A stretch of 64,000 nucleotides of DNA from Ascidia mentula. Its lineage: Eukaryota; Chordata; Ascidiacea; Phlebobranchia; Ascidiidae. The stretch is from contig OX387205.1 of assembly GCA_947561715.1 (NCBI GenBank), positions 7,445,001-7,509,000 on the forward strand. The letters are read 5' to 3'. The position numbers and the translations under genes were made by a program. A model generated the notes under the pieces. That model was not told the origin of the DNA and ran no database searches. It saw nothing but the letters and a program-made list of their open reading frames with translations. Positions 25,540-41,973 of the stretch are shown piece by piece (within the stretch, counting starts at the first letter, position 1; each line of letters opens with the position of its first letter).

Positions 25540-26440
25540 CCAGGGGCGGCATGATGCATTTCGGGCTGTAAAGCGTCCAAGATCAGTAAATTGGACAAAA
25601 TCGGTAACCTAAACACGTGACTGCAGCGGCAAACAGGGATTGTACATATTTTTATCCAAGGGGGGGAATTGAAATCATTTAACCTGTATTGCATCATCGA
25701 TAGGTAACATAATTGTTAGGGAATCACGCTATACCTTGCACTGTGTCCATGATAGGTAAGTTTGTTAAACGTAAGAGTAGTCACGCTATAACTTGCACTA
25801 TGTCCATGATAGGTAAGTTCGTTCATTGTTAGGGTAGTCACGCTATAACTTGCACTATGTCCATGAAAGGTAAGTTTCTTCATTGTTAGAGTAGTCACGC
25901 TATACCTTGCACTATGTCCATGATAGGTAAGTTTGTTCATTGTTAGAGTAGTGCACGCTATACCTTGCACTATGTCCATGATAGGTAAGTTCGTTAATTG
26001 TTAGGGTAGTCCCGCTATACCTTGGATTGTGACGCAATAAGTAGGTTTGTTCAACGTTAGGGTAGTCACGTTATACATTGCACTATGTCCATCATAGGTA
26101 AGTTCGTTAATTGTTAAACGTTTAACAAACTTTACCTATCATGGACATAGTGCAAGGTATAGCGTGACTACCTTAACGTTTAACAAACTTACCTATCATG
26201 GACATAGTGCAAGGTATAGCGTGACTACTCTAACGTTTAACAAATTTACCTATCGTGGACACAGTGCAAGGTATAGAGTAAATGATTTCAATTTCCCCCC
26301 TTGGATGAAAATATGTACCCTCCCTGTTTGCCGCTGCAGTCGCGTGTTTAGGTTACCGATTTTGTCCAGTTTACTGATCTTGGACGCTTACCTATGTTGG
26401 CCGTAACGTTACAGCCCCCTCTCGCATGATGAGCACACCC
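25540..26440. mobile_element. Foldback element: long inverted arms around ~57-bp repeats
   Basis: The arms (about 25564-25680 and 26281-26400) are inverted copies around 120 bp long. The right arm has about 20 bp, including 'cctatgttggcc', that the left arm lacks. Between them are about seven head-to-tail units of ~57 bp (25724-26115) of the type 'cacgctataccttgcac..' with 'tgtccatgataggtaag', then about three units in the opposite orientation (26116-26278). The whole is a large imperfect palindrome. Short ORFs across it encode only the repeat. A diverged arm copy lies at 526-598. Confidence 0.75.
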
Positions 26441-26700
26441 GGCGAGCTCGCTATAAGGTCTGTTTACATGATCGGGACTTATCAGTCCCGGGACTTTTAA
26501 GTCATGGTACTATCTCCGTTTACATGATCGGCTTTGCGTAAAGTCGCACTGTATGCTGGTCGCAGTTTTACGTTTTTATTTCAACTGGGCAGCTGTTTTT
26601 ATCGAAACCTTTAGCTATAGTTAGCTTAGCTCCCGGGACTTTTGGTTTGAGACCTGCTTCGCACCGGGACTTTCAAAAGTCTTTTTGCATGAAAACTCAA
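26441..26700. repeat. Cluster of 'cgggactt' motifs
   Basis: 'gtttacatgatcgg' occurs twice (near 26462 and 26518), and 'cgggactt' occurs about four times together with its inverse 'agtccc'. This looks like the body of another inverted-repeat element abutting the foldback. Its ends could not be fixed. Confidence 0.4.
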
Positions 26701-26780
26701 AACAACTATGGCCGGATACCATATATGTTGCCGAAAGCTGTTACAGCTTGACATCTTTCTCCGTTAAAAATCGTCAAGCA

Positions 26781-26920
26781 AAATATTCAAGTTGGTATAG
26801 TTACATTTTGGGGCACAGCGACAAGAAAACTTTAGTGCTGAAAAATGGTATGGTACCATAAAATCTGACCAACTCTTCACCAGGAATTGTAAAATACACT
26901 TGGCAGTTCCAAGACAGGTG
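26781..26920 (+). other. Exon-like open stretch, unassigned
   Basis: After 'ggtatag' a frame is open for about 39 codons and ends at 'ccaagacag' followed by gtgaag, a good donor. A second open stretch (about 27033-27123) can follow in phase after 'gtgag' and stops at TAA. AATAAA occurs at about 27295. No family is recognised and no start exon was found. It could be a small gene or chance; the opposite strand also has ORFs here. Confidence 0.2.
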
Positions 26921-27299
26921 AAGAATATGGTAAAAAGATGAAAGTGATTCATAGGTATTTTACAGTTTTGCTTTAAAAACAAACTTACTTTATGTATTTA
27001 TTAAAGTTGGGTTTATGTTTTACTTAAGTGAGCTACCCAAACATATGCTTTGGCAACAGAACCCAAAGTTGCAGAGAAATTGGTGTAGCCTGCTAAGAGT
27101 AGAACTTGCAAAAAAAGTGTTGTAAAGCAACAATATTTTACACTATAAATTGTTGTGTTTTTAAAACTTATGAAATGAACCCATGTTCGCATCACATCCT
27201 GTTCCTGTGCTATTGAATCTTCAGATCAAAAAGGTCTTGGAGAAAAACTACATTCTACATTCACAGGGCATATTTGCTGTTGGCATTATTTTGCAATAA

Positions 27300-29495
27300 A
27301 AATTGTTTTTTGATTTTGTATTCGTAACATTCTGAGGGGATATTGCATTGTATTGGTGTGATTAATTTTTTTGTGGTTGGTTAACTCTCATTTGTCTTTT
27401 TGTATCATTTCGTTCTTCATAGTTTTGTGAATAAACAAATAGGTCTGTAGTTGTTTTATTGCTTTATTTTAATGAAAAGAAAAAAACTTAGAAGGTAAGA
27501 AAAACTTAGAAATTTATATCACAACTTTCAACTTTTGAGAGATAGCTAAGCTACAGGCCACATCTCTGTATTTATATGGAAAAGACTTTCTTGGTTGGAA
27601 AATGCCCTTCTCGAACTCTGTCCTGCGTAACAGAGTAAAATAATGTGTAACAACCCCCCAAGGACTGACAATTATATAGGCTGTTTGCAATGCAAAATGA
27701 CACAAACGTTTTATTACCAGAGCATGGTAATGCATATTTAATTTAGTTTTTGTTTTTATTTTGATAAAAACGCACGACGACTGTTTCTATATCCCTTGCA
27801 GTATCAAACAAATATGGCCGCAGCCAAGACTTATAGCCTCGTCCAGTGTTATAGAAATTTTGACAATATTGATCGGGAGATTATAGGGTATTTTAACACC
27901 TATTGTAAGTTTCCGTGTAAATGATTTTAATAACTCGCAAAGTAGGTGTGGTAAAATTGTAATTTGATTACAATTTTCGCCTAAAACCAAAGCAACAATT
28001 TGATTTGTGATTTCGGTCTCATATTATCGTAAACTTACCTAAATAATGTAAACAAACCAAAAAATGTGGTGTAAATTCAAGATTCTATACCGCATATGCG
28101 CACGTTATGGCAAATTACGCAACTCATATTCAGAAACAGTATTTAAGGCGACTCAAAGGTCTCTTTCTCCAGAAAAGCGACGCATTCTCTTGTTTATTTT
28201 GCGCCCTTGTACAAGGCCTTAACGAGACCATTTTCCGTACCGAGTTCCTCGCTATGCTGTGCTGTGCAAGGTTTTATGGCCGTAATGTGTACGAACGATC
28301 AGCGCGTAGAGCTATAGCGTTTAAGGGCGTATGGGGCGTATGGGGCGTATGGGGCGTATGGTTAATATTCCTCAAATTTAACAATTTTTGCGTTTTTTTC
28401 TCGTAAAAATATTATAAGACACAATGGACGCTAAAGAATATTTGTCTTCAAGGATTGATGCGGTAATCAACGTTACTGACATGTGACATGTCAGCCCTCA
28501 CAAACAAACAGGGGTGACAACGTGTGTGCTGTCACCCCTGGATTTCGTTTAAATTAAAAATGATTGCCAGAAAAACCACATACATTATACTATGCGTTAA
28601 GTTAGTTTCAAAATACCTTTATTATCACCGTCACAATCATGACAAATACAAGTGTCTTGTGGATTGTTACGCAGCGCAGCAGTTGTTGCAGCATATTGGT
28701 AAGAATCGGCATTCATAATGGTAAGAATTCAATTGGTAAGAATCGGCATAACTACATCTGCAATAGACCGAGTGAAACAAAAATGTGCCGCTTTCAGTAA
28801 GGGTGTCCGTAATAAAAGTGTTTAAAACTTAGTGCTACAAAAACATGGTTCGGTGTAAAAACAAAGTGACACGAAACGGAATTTGCGTCGTTTGCCTATG
28901 TTTAAGGCGGAAGGTCACCCTTAATATTTTACAAAACGTTAAAAAATCGACGCCTATGATGATACTTATGATATAGCATATCATATTTATATTAGAATAT
29001 TAATATGATTGTTTTCCAATTTTTATATCGTTGGAAAGTTTATGATCTATTACGTGAAAGCTTATGATCTATTACGTGTAAACAAATCAAGTCGATACCC
29101 CGCAAGATGGCCAAGTTACCCGCGCCCATAGGTTTGTTAACTGGCAATTTTTTTGTCCCTCTGGTCAATAAAATGCATTCTCGTGGATTGATCATAACTT
29201 CATCTACAAATCCGCGGCCCCAACTACACCTATACCATTTGAAAGCTTGTTTAAATACCATTCAAACCATACCTATTAAGTCAAGTGACGAAGGAAATGT
29301 GTATCTACCGACTGAATATTAATCATAAACGTAATTCAAATTTACACTTTTTCGCTCATAATTCTTTTCACAAATTCGAGGTCCCAACCACACTAATATA
29401 CCATTGCAAGGCTTTGGTTAAAAACAATTTTCAGAAAATTTTCACAAACGAAATAAGCACAATATAATTCCACCGAAAGCGGGAAGATACTACTA
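27300..29495. other. Intergenic, no gene recognised
   Basis: AT-rich. It holds four copies of a 9-bp unit 'gggcgtatg' at 28325-28360 and an 11-bp perfect hairpin 'caggggtgaca' around 28509-28541. A dispersed sequence at about 29308-29360, with 'gaatattaatca' then 'ttttcgct', recurs at about 58722-58790. The ORFs here have no recognisable domain. Confidence 0.45.
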
Positions 29496-29697
29496 CACCG
29501 GGTCACAAAGTTTTCTCCAAACTTGATCGACATATAAGCCTGTGTAACATAGAAATATGTGTGGATACTAACGCTTTCAACTCAAATATATAACCACAAA
29601 TAACAGGTTTGCACCTTAACCATTAAATTCGCACAGAATTTAATTTTACACAGACTTATATGTGGATCAAGTTTGACGAAAACTTTGTGACCCGGTG
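29496..29697. mobile_element. ~200-bp inverted-repeat element
   Basis: Arms 29496-29547 and 29646-29697 are inverted copies of about 52 bp with roughly five mismatches, beginning 'caccgggtcacaaag'. The ~100-bp spacer has no coding capacity. It has the structure of a miniature inverted-repeat element. Confidence 0.65.
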
Positions 29698-31201
29698 CAT
29701 TAGGTGCGTACAACACATAGCCTATACTCAAGTTTTTTCGAAAAAAGTTTCAAAAATATCATACCAAACTTTGTTTAATAACAACACAACACAAGGGTTA
29801 ATGGAAAAAAGGGAAGCAAGTTTTGAAATCAATGTTTTCGCCCAATCAGCATGGAAGGTAATTCTTAGTTCCCTAGATTGATTGAAATTATTTACAAGAG
29901 CGTGACTAGAATTTTGTGAAAAAAATCAAATAACCTGTTCGTGCTTGTCAAACTAGAGTTTAAACGAAGAGACTCTAATGGTTGTCCATATGATTGGTTT
30001 CGCCTCGCTTCCTCAAATTCAGTTACACTTGTTTTTAAAATTTAGGCATTCTCTTTCAAAGAACTTCCCGGATATGATAACAGCGGTTCTGTATCATGCT
30101 GTTTTGGTTCGGTTTGTTCTATCAACTTTAAAGCATTTTAGAGGAAACGTGTACACAATGACATGGTATTACAGAACATATACTTGTTGTGCAATAGTAT
30201 TATAAGCATCGTGAGAAACTTTCACGCATCGAGAAAGCCACCAGGAAGCCTTCATCTCGAAAACGTGATGTGTGGTGCTGAAACGACTTTTGTAAACGTG
30301 CCTTTTTATTGTGACGCCTGGCCAAAATATTATTGCTTGACAAAGTGTTGATAACTTAATTCTGCCTCTTCTTGTCAGGTTCACTGACACTTAAAAGGTT
30401 ATAGTTTCTTATTTTACAAAGCAATGTTTGCAATATGCGAAGGCTCGAAGGTAGACGGCTAATGGCAGTCTAAAGGTACAGTAACTAAACAGTATTGCTA
30501 TCCATCACGCTTGTTTTGTCACCACAGATTGTTACGTCACAGTTTCCTTTGAATGCTGTATCCCGAGTTGTTGGTAAGTAAGTGCATATCATTGTTTGCA
30601 TCACATATTTTGGCTAGTAGTATAGGAATGCAGCCAGAATAGGCTTAAGGTAAACTATATAGGCTGCATAAGGGTGTGTGAAGTAAAAGAACATCTCTTA
30701 ATTCGATGCGTAAAAACATGTTCCGCAGACTGGTACTTCAGAGATTGCGCAAAAAAGCACGAGAAAAAAGTGCGTGGTTTAGGGCCACCGATAGAAAAAC
30801 GAGCAATGATCCTGCTTCAGGTGTAGCATTTCATGCCATACGTTTTCTGGTAAAGTAACCGGATAAATCACTGCACGTGTTTTAGCTAATGAAAACGGGC
30901 GGACGAAGAGAGAGTCATTGCGTATCGGAAACAACTGTGAGTGCAGTAGCAGTGGCAGCCATGCAGTGTTTTTTGGTTTAATTGGTAGGTTTGAATCGCC
31001 AAAATATGGTGGTGTGCACAGCAAATAGTCGAGTTCCGTTGCAGTTTTCAGTTGATTGATTGATAAAATACAGTTTCGTTGAACAAATATATTGCATGAT
31101 TGACTGTGATGCAGTCAGTAGTATTTGCGAACCTTTATAATATGTACGGCCTCGAGCTATTATGTAAAGCTGATTTTCAACAACAGGTTGAATACCAAAC
31201 A
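29698..31201. other. Upstream region of the phospholipase gene
   Basis: No exon recognised. It should contain the promoter and 5' UTR. 'caacag' at 31182-31187 is a plausible 3' splice site 14 nt before the chosen ATG. An upstream in-frame ATG at 31100 would add 34 residues but lies before that site. Confidence 0.4.
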
Positions 31202-34200
31202 ATGTCTGTGCGTGTATTTAAATTTCCACAATCAGAAGCAACAAAAAAAGAAGATGGAAGTTTGGGGTCTGAAGGCCTGGAACAGAAAAACCTTGATACT
31301 GAAAGTGACAATGGAAGAAGGTTAACTCGCACCAACGCAACTAAACATAAACAAGTTACACCAGGCACACAAAACGAGCAACAAAAGGAAATTGAGGATA
31401 CCGCAATAAAGCTTGGAAGCTTCAGGCTTGAAGCAGAACAGCGAGGCATATGTAAGTAACAAATTTGCCATATGGAAGTTTTACAAAACTTACTAGCAAA
31501 TGTGGCAGTGCACATAGTAAAAAAGATGTACCGGTACTTTTCTCTGCGTTAATCCCTCCAGTCTGAAAATCTTCTTTCATTATAGTCGAAGCGTGACGAA
31601 CAGTTTTGGTATGTGTTATTTTAGCCACACTCAAGATGTGCTTTAGCAATAAAACTATTTCGCTCCCAAGGTGTTATTAACTGCAAAACTGGCTTGATAA
31701 TATTATAATTCTACGGTATTATGTTATTTGTAATTGAGGGAACTAACTTTATCTTTGACAACTTAACATTTACATGGTGTGGGTTTCATAAGATTTGTGT
31801 CACTATTGACTCAATATTTTACCCTATACCCATCGTTCGGTGTTTTTCAGTGCGTCATACAGGAGACAAAACTGACCCTTTCCAATTTTTTGAGGTACAC
31901 ATTTGCCCTATCGTTAAGAATAAGGCATTTTATATACCTACCATTGATTCACAGGTTGAACATGCTCCATGTCATTTGTTGAAATCCCGCGTGCTACAGG
32001 GGCGAAACATTTCTAAAGGAAGATTTGGAGATATTCGTAAGTGTCATCATAATCTTTCAGGGCAAACGTACACGCTCAGTAGTTCTTAAAATGCTCGCGC
32101 CCAAACACTTCGTCAAACTGTGTTTTCTCTTGACCCCAAAACTATTAACACAACCCAATTACACTCAAGTTTGGTTCAAACACTAAGGCCTGTCTGGCAG
32201 TAACCCTTATATACAATGGAGCAATTACAAACACATTTACGTTAACGCCGAAATCGTCAACAGCTTTCTTGTTTTTTATGCCCAGTATGTAGCGAGTCAT
32301 TTACTATGGTCTGTGTGTTTCGTCAAAGCAGGTAATGGTGGACAAATTGCTTCTGTGTAAAAAATGCAAAATATGTACGATGAAAACTTTTGCTTGAACT
32401 GTAACGTTTTCAGTTGACACGCCGGATCCATATGTGCTCATACATATTCGCGATGCCCCAGATGGACGAAAACGTACTAAACACATAGATAATGAACCCA
32501 ACCCAGAATGGAATGAAGAGCTTACCTATCTTTTGCCGCCTTATTTGGACAAGCACATTATTGCTGAGGTAAAACTTGTATAATACGAAAAGGCACTTCT
32601 GACAATACTGTTGATTTGTTACGACGTTTTGCATTTTTGTACAGTAAACTATGTTAAATTATAATTTAACAGTCTTAAAAGACTGCTGTTTTCTCTCCAT
32701 AGATCAGATTAATGGATGCGAACTATGCAATCGATGAACAAATGGGCTCAGTGGAGTTTGATGTGGGTCAAATACCTTTGGAGAAAACAGTGTTGAAAAC
32801 ATTTAGCTTTAATGAGGTGATTTTTTATTGTTTAAAAGGTACAACTTTAAATTAATTTTTAAATGTTTTTGACAGACGTCGGAAGTCGATATCGAGTTTA
32901 CCAAGACATACAAGTAAAACTTGACACCTTTTGCCAACAAAACCTTAAAACTTAGCTTCCATTAAAAATTCAGGTACGAATCAGACATCAGGTACAGCCT
33001 TGCTCTTTGTCCTGAGGAAAAAGAATTTCGTTCCGCACGAAAGCGCTCCGTGTTTGAGGCAATGCGACGCGTCATGGTTGCTGGGCCTCGCTCGATTCGA
33101 GAGGTAGTTCTCGACAGTAAATATCTGTCTGTTGACATTTGGCCTGCTGGACCTGACACATACATTTACAACACATTATTCAACCAAATTGAAAGCGATG
33201 AAGTGAATTATACAAAAACACTACACCCAATTGTTTGTCAGCATACGACTGCATATCACAACAACTTGTTGGACTTAAATTTTATAATTGGTTTTGTTGT
33301 GATGTGATGTGATTTCTGGGCTAAACATAGATTGATGTTGCAAAATTTGTCTGTAGTTGATGTAAAACATTTTGATTTAATGAGACGTTTAGAGCCTCGT
33401 AACCTTTTACGGTCCTTTGTTGTCGAAGCAGTTCATTGCCTTGGTTGTTTTTTTTACGCAAAGCCCAATGCGTCTACAAATAATTTAATTTGAAGAAAAA
33501 AAATGAACTTTTTAAACACAAAGTCTGAAACTGTTTGTGGTGTGTTGTAGTTGTTGATTGACAGTTGGCATAAAACTCTGCACCTGTTGTACTAACGTTT
33601 ATGTGATCGTTTAGACACCTACGGTTGCTGTAATTGGTTCCGGAGGAGGTTTTCGAGCAGTAACTGGATACTCTGGGGCAATGAAAGCTCTTCATGATAT
33701 GGGCATACTTGACTGTGCAACATATGTGGCTGGCTTGTCTGGTTCCTCATGGTAATAAAACAATGCATATGTCATACAAGGTTTTCTGTTTTCATGCAAA
33801 CATGTGCCCAGGTACCTGGCTACCCTGTACGCACACGATCAATTTCCGGAACAAGGACCCGAAATTATAAATGAAGAAATACGGACAAACATTCAGTCAA
33901 GTCCATTTTGGCTGCTTCGGCCCGAGTGTTTAATGAGATACAGGTAACTCCACGATGTGATGTGAATTTGTAGTTGTAAAACTTGGTGTAAAAATGAAAA
34001 TGTGTGTTTAAAACTTTGCTCATAGCTACGATGTCGCGGGTTTGTATCTTACATTTCTGTCGCGGGTTTGTATCTTAAAACTTTCACATTGGTTTTAAAG
34101 TTGGCTGCCTTTGGCAGTTACGTATATGGGGAGGTGCGACTCGGCTACTTCGCCATTTGTTGCTTTGTGGACATAGTATACTTCGATTACTTTGGTTTGC

Positions 34201-37200
34201 AGGACATTCTATTTCCCTTTCTTTCTGGGCTTGTGCCTTCGAAAATCCTACCCTAAAATCCGTGGACAAACGGCACAGATTTTGAACCAACAAAAAAACA
34301 AAATAGTTTTTCAGTTTCCTGCAATTCACAGTTTTTTTTATCATATTTAGTCATAGGCTTCGGGCAAAAATGAAATCTGGTCAACCGGTTACTTTTACCG
34401 ATTTTTTTGGCCTTCTTATTGGCCAAACCTTGCTCGGATCGCAGGTCAGTGCAAACTATGTAATCCTATGTATTTATTCTTTACTTTTGTAATGTTTTTT
34501 AGAAAATGGAAACAGCAAAACTGTCAAACTTTCGCAACAAAATTGAAAACGGAAAACTCCCGATGCCTTTAATGACTTGTCTGCACGTTCGCCCAAATAT
34601 GTCAGCAATGACTTTTCATGGTATGCAAAAATATGGTCGATTTTTGGGATTACATCTAGCGTTTGTGTAACAAATTTTTGAACAGATTGGATAGAATTTA
34701 GTCCGTATGAAATCGGAATGGCGAAATACGGAGCGTTTATGAACACAAAGTATTTTGGGAGTAAGTTTTATATGGGAGTTGTGGCTAGAGAATTTGAGGA
34801 AAGCCCCCTTCATTTTTTGATGGTGAGTAAATAGGCCATTTTTTGATGGTGAGTGCAAGCCTAACAAATAATTTGATTGCATGCACGAATATTCCTTAAG
34901 TAGCAGTAATGGCCAGTACAAAAAAAAATAGCTTCTGGCAAAGAACATGTACATTTAATGAAAACATCATGCCTCGTGACAATTGTAACAGAACAAATAT
35001 ATGTGTACACCATCGCACTTTAACATCCCTTGCCGTGTTTCAGAAATTAATTATGGACACCACTGCACAGTTAATAATTATGTTGGTGGTCAATTAAACA
35101 AGCATAAACATTTTTCAGGGTATATGGGGAAGTGCATTTTCAATACTTTTTAATCGACTGGTGGAGAAAAGCAAAGGTTTAGATAAGGCGGATTCAAAAA
35201 ACGAAGATTTCCGACAAGAACTTGAAAAAGAACTAGGTAAGGTCTGCATATGTGATATTTCACCGAATTTAAGTTAAGTTTGAACAACGCGTACAATGCT
35301 TTATTTGTCGGTTATACTTTGGACATGTGTAATACAATGCGTGTTAATTACTGTTTGAGATTTGTTTTCTTGGTATTTTTTTACCAAACATTGAAACATT
35401 TTGGCAGACTGAATGATTCAATATCACACTTTTCAACATTCATTACACTTTTAGATCACACGTTAAAAAATCAAATGAACGTGGTGGATGAAGATAGTGA
35501 CGAAGATTTTAGCGACGACGAAGATGAAGACGAAGAGGAATATTCTGATGCTTATCAGGAATTTCCAGAAGATTCAGAGTCAGTAATTCACTTTTTAACG
35601 ACTGAACAAAACTGTATTTTGCGCTGCATGATCTCATTTATATTTGTTTAAAAAACACTATAATTTAAAGCTTTCTTTGAAGCATTTTTGAAAAAAATAT
35701 TTCTATATTGTTATATTAAATATTTTTGTACACGAATAAACATGATTTATTCGTTGTACTTTATCGGAAATTAATGACAGACGACAGCGAAGAAATACTT
35801 GGTTTGGATTAATGCCTGAAGAACCGATTTCCTCGAAAAGGTACCATTCGTTACACTTGATAAATTCTATTTGTTTAATATTAAAAACCAAAATTATAAA
35901 AGAGGATATAAAAATTTTATACAATCAAATTAAACGAATAAATGATATACAGTTTTGCAGGCAAATGCATTTAAATAAACATGTTTAACTGCATGGTATG
36001 GATAAACACTTTATTTCAGTATTTTTAATGGTTTGGTTGCATGTTTTCTGCATATTTTCTGATTGCTTTTGTTACATTTTTGCAATGTTTTGCCACGTGC
36101 ACTGCTTTGTATGTAGACAAGATGCAAAACGCCCGAGTTTGATTGCCAGTTGGTTTGGATTTGGTGGTGCCCAAGCAAACACGCCACCAGAAATACCTGA
36201 AGAGCCTGAAAACAAAGACCCAAAGCAAAAAGGATTTTTTAGCTCCCTTGTATCCGGCATGTTTGGATCACATTTTATGGAGGTTTGAGAAGTTGCTTTT
36301 TCAGTAATAACCCCATTGTTCTTGCAAGTACTGTTTTTTTTAGTCCCGTGATAACCGCGCAGGAAAAATTCTAAACTACATGCGAGGTTTATCTTTGAAT
36401 CGGACATATCCACTTTCCCCATTCACCCCCGTCATTAAATCAACAATTGCTGAAGGTTGGTACACGTACAAAAACTTTTAAAATTGGCGTTATGTATCAT
36501 ACTTATTGTTAGATGGAGAGTTTCAAAAGATCCACGAACCCATGGAAGTCAGGCGAAAAAAAGTCCACTTGGTTGATTCCGGTCTCACATTCAACTCTCC
36601 CTACCCTGTCATCCTGCGACCCCAACGGGCGATTGACTTGATAATATCGTTTGATTTCAGTGGTCGGCCAAAGGATAGCGACGAACCTTTTAAAGTATGT
36701 TTACTTTTGCGTAATTTAAAACCATGAACTTTTTGGAAAAAAACTTAACCTTTACCTATTTATAGGAAATACTTCTCGCCGAAAAATGGGCGCGGATGCA
36801 TCACCTGCCGTTTCCTAAAATCGACAGATCTGTTTTTGCTGAACAGGGTATGAAAGAATGTTATGTGTTCAGAGACGAATCGGATGATCGTGCACCAATC
36901 ATCATCCATTTCGTTCTTTGCAACGAGCAGTTCAGGAAGTTCTCAGCACCAGGTTTAAAGCGTGCCGCATGATGAAAATTGCTATTAAATTCTAATTTTC
37001 CCCATTTCATGGTCATGTGAACCTTTTTAGATTTGATGACATGTTGTATTATAGACGTACCCCTTACGGAAAGTTTCTGGTTATGCTTAATCATTGCATT
37101 TTACAGCACAGTTTGGCTATGCTGGTTTCAAACCTTGTTATTTTTTGGGAAATATCTTCAGCTCTTCCTTGGTTACAGGTGTTCCCAGAAAATCGAGTGA

Positions 37201-37615
37201 CAAAAGGGGCGACTTCAGTATATTTGACCAGCCGAAAACGCCATACTCGACATTCAATTTTCAATACTGCAACGAAGCATTTGACCGACTTAATACACTC
37301 ATGGAATTTAACACACGTCTACACGCGGAAGTATGTAATACCGAGAACGTTTGTATCTTACAGTTAAACCCCAGTATTATTTTTCACGTATGTAGGTTTT
37401 TGATTTTGTTTTTCTTCAATTCCATTTTTTTTCTTTGTTCACGTCTTTAGACCATTTTGGAAGAAATTAAACACTGCGTTACTTTACGCCGTCACTCACA
37501 AACTAGAGGTTCTATTACGTTGAACGACATTCGAAACTCCTTCCATATGAGTGAAAGAAACAAGCAATCGTTGGAAAAGGCGATAATGACTTCAGGAAAC
37601 ATACCACTCGACTGA
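31202..37615 (+). CDS. PLA2G4A: Cytosolic phospholipase A2, group IVA type
   Basis: Releases arachidonate from the sn-2 position of phospholipids; the C2 domain drives Ca2+-dependent docking to Golgi/ER/nuclear membranes. Exons: 31202-31451, 31851-31894, 31955-32036, 32414-32568, 32703-32816, 32876-32913, 32974-33103, 33615-33751, 33812-33943, 34351-34444, 34503-34620, 34686-34822, 35119-35236, 35455-35578, 35781-35840, 36117-36282, 36344-36455, 36513-36694, 36766-36952, 37179-37330, 37451-37615 (898 aa; human 749). The C2 domain starts about residue 99, and the Ca2+ loops L-D-T-P-D-P, N-P-x-W-N-E and M-D-A-N-Y are intact. The catalytic dyad is present: oxyanion-hole G-S-G-G-G-F-R (279-285), nucleophile Ser313 in G-L-S-G-S, and Asp692 in V-D-S-G-L. 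An acidic linker (exons 14-16) replaces the vertebrate phospho-linker. About 85 N-terminal residues have no human counterpart. The exon 14/15 junction has an alternative (35582 to 35788) that also keeps frame. Single paralogue assignment within group IV is inferred. Confidence 0.94.
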
Positions 37616-38319
37616 TATCTGACCAGCGAACCCCGCAGGCGTTTTAACTAAACACAATAGACTTCTCCAGCAAATAACAACACTGCAAACAAAAACGTTT
37701 TGTTGGATGTATGTACAGTTGTTGTATGTCGTGTGTGTGTATTCTGCATTCCGACTCACAAACCCAGCTTTATGCAATCGCTCAGTAAGACATTCACCAA
37801 CAACGCATGTAGCACTATGTGCTAAAAACGTGCAAAAATTAGGCTATTTTCGTTCTATGTTGCATATCGTTGAAAGCATTGAACTTTTGTAATATGTACA
37901 TATATTAGTAAAAACTCTTTTGTAGTTCTTGTATTTTGGTAATGATTGTAGCTTTGAAACAGAAGCCTTACTATATTTTCATTTTATCCGGGCACCTTAT
38001 AACGAAAAAACCTTCGGATCCTTGCCCCTTTTCTTAATAGTGGATATTTCTGATCAAAGATAAGAATAAATATAAATTTGGTTTACATAGCAATTAAATT
38101 CTGTACAAAATAACAACGAATGCAATTTGCATGTTTCTTCATCTCGTTCCCGAAATAACTTTGCACAAAGTTATTTTATTTACAAACATATCAACCTGTT
38201 AATTTCCGCATGACAAATCTTACACGTTGCTGTGGAAATAGTGTGATCATACAAAAAACAATGTAAACCGTTTATTGCGTCCATGACCATTCAGAAAATG
38301 AGTTTTGTCTAAGATATAT
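37616..38319. other. Convergent intergenic region PLA2G4A / PAX6
   Basis: About 700 bp between two facing stop codons. AATAAA on the plus strand at 38065-38070 can serve the phospholipase gene. On the minus strand AATAAA at 38271-38276 (seen as tttatt) can serve PAX6. Nothing else recognised. Confidence 0.55.

Positions 38320-41973
<3,654 letters not shown>

Noticed and set aside
25724-26278. Regular ~57-bp repeats, CRISPR-like at first glance
   Set aside because: Units are contiguous with no unique spacers, orientation flips mid-array, and the locus is animal nuclear DNA.
28430-28490. Short ORF with I-N-V-T-D-M, reminiscent of a phosphatase loop
   Set aside because: Only about 20 codons, no neighbouring exon or catalytic motif.
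31177-31515. Cysteine-rich minus ORF opposite the phospholipase first exon
   Set aside because: Antisense of a coding exon; no family recognised and no splice structure.
36072-36422. Minus-strand ORF of 116 codons
   Set aside because: Antisense shadow of phospholipase exons 16-17.
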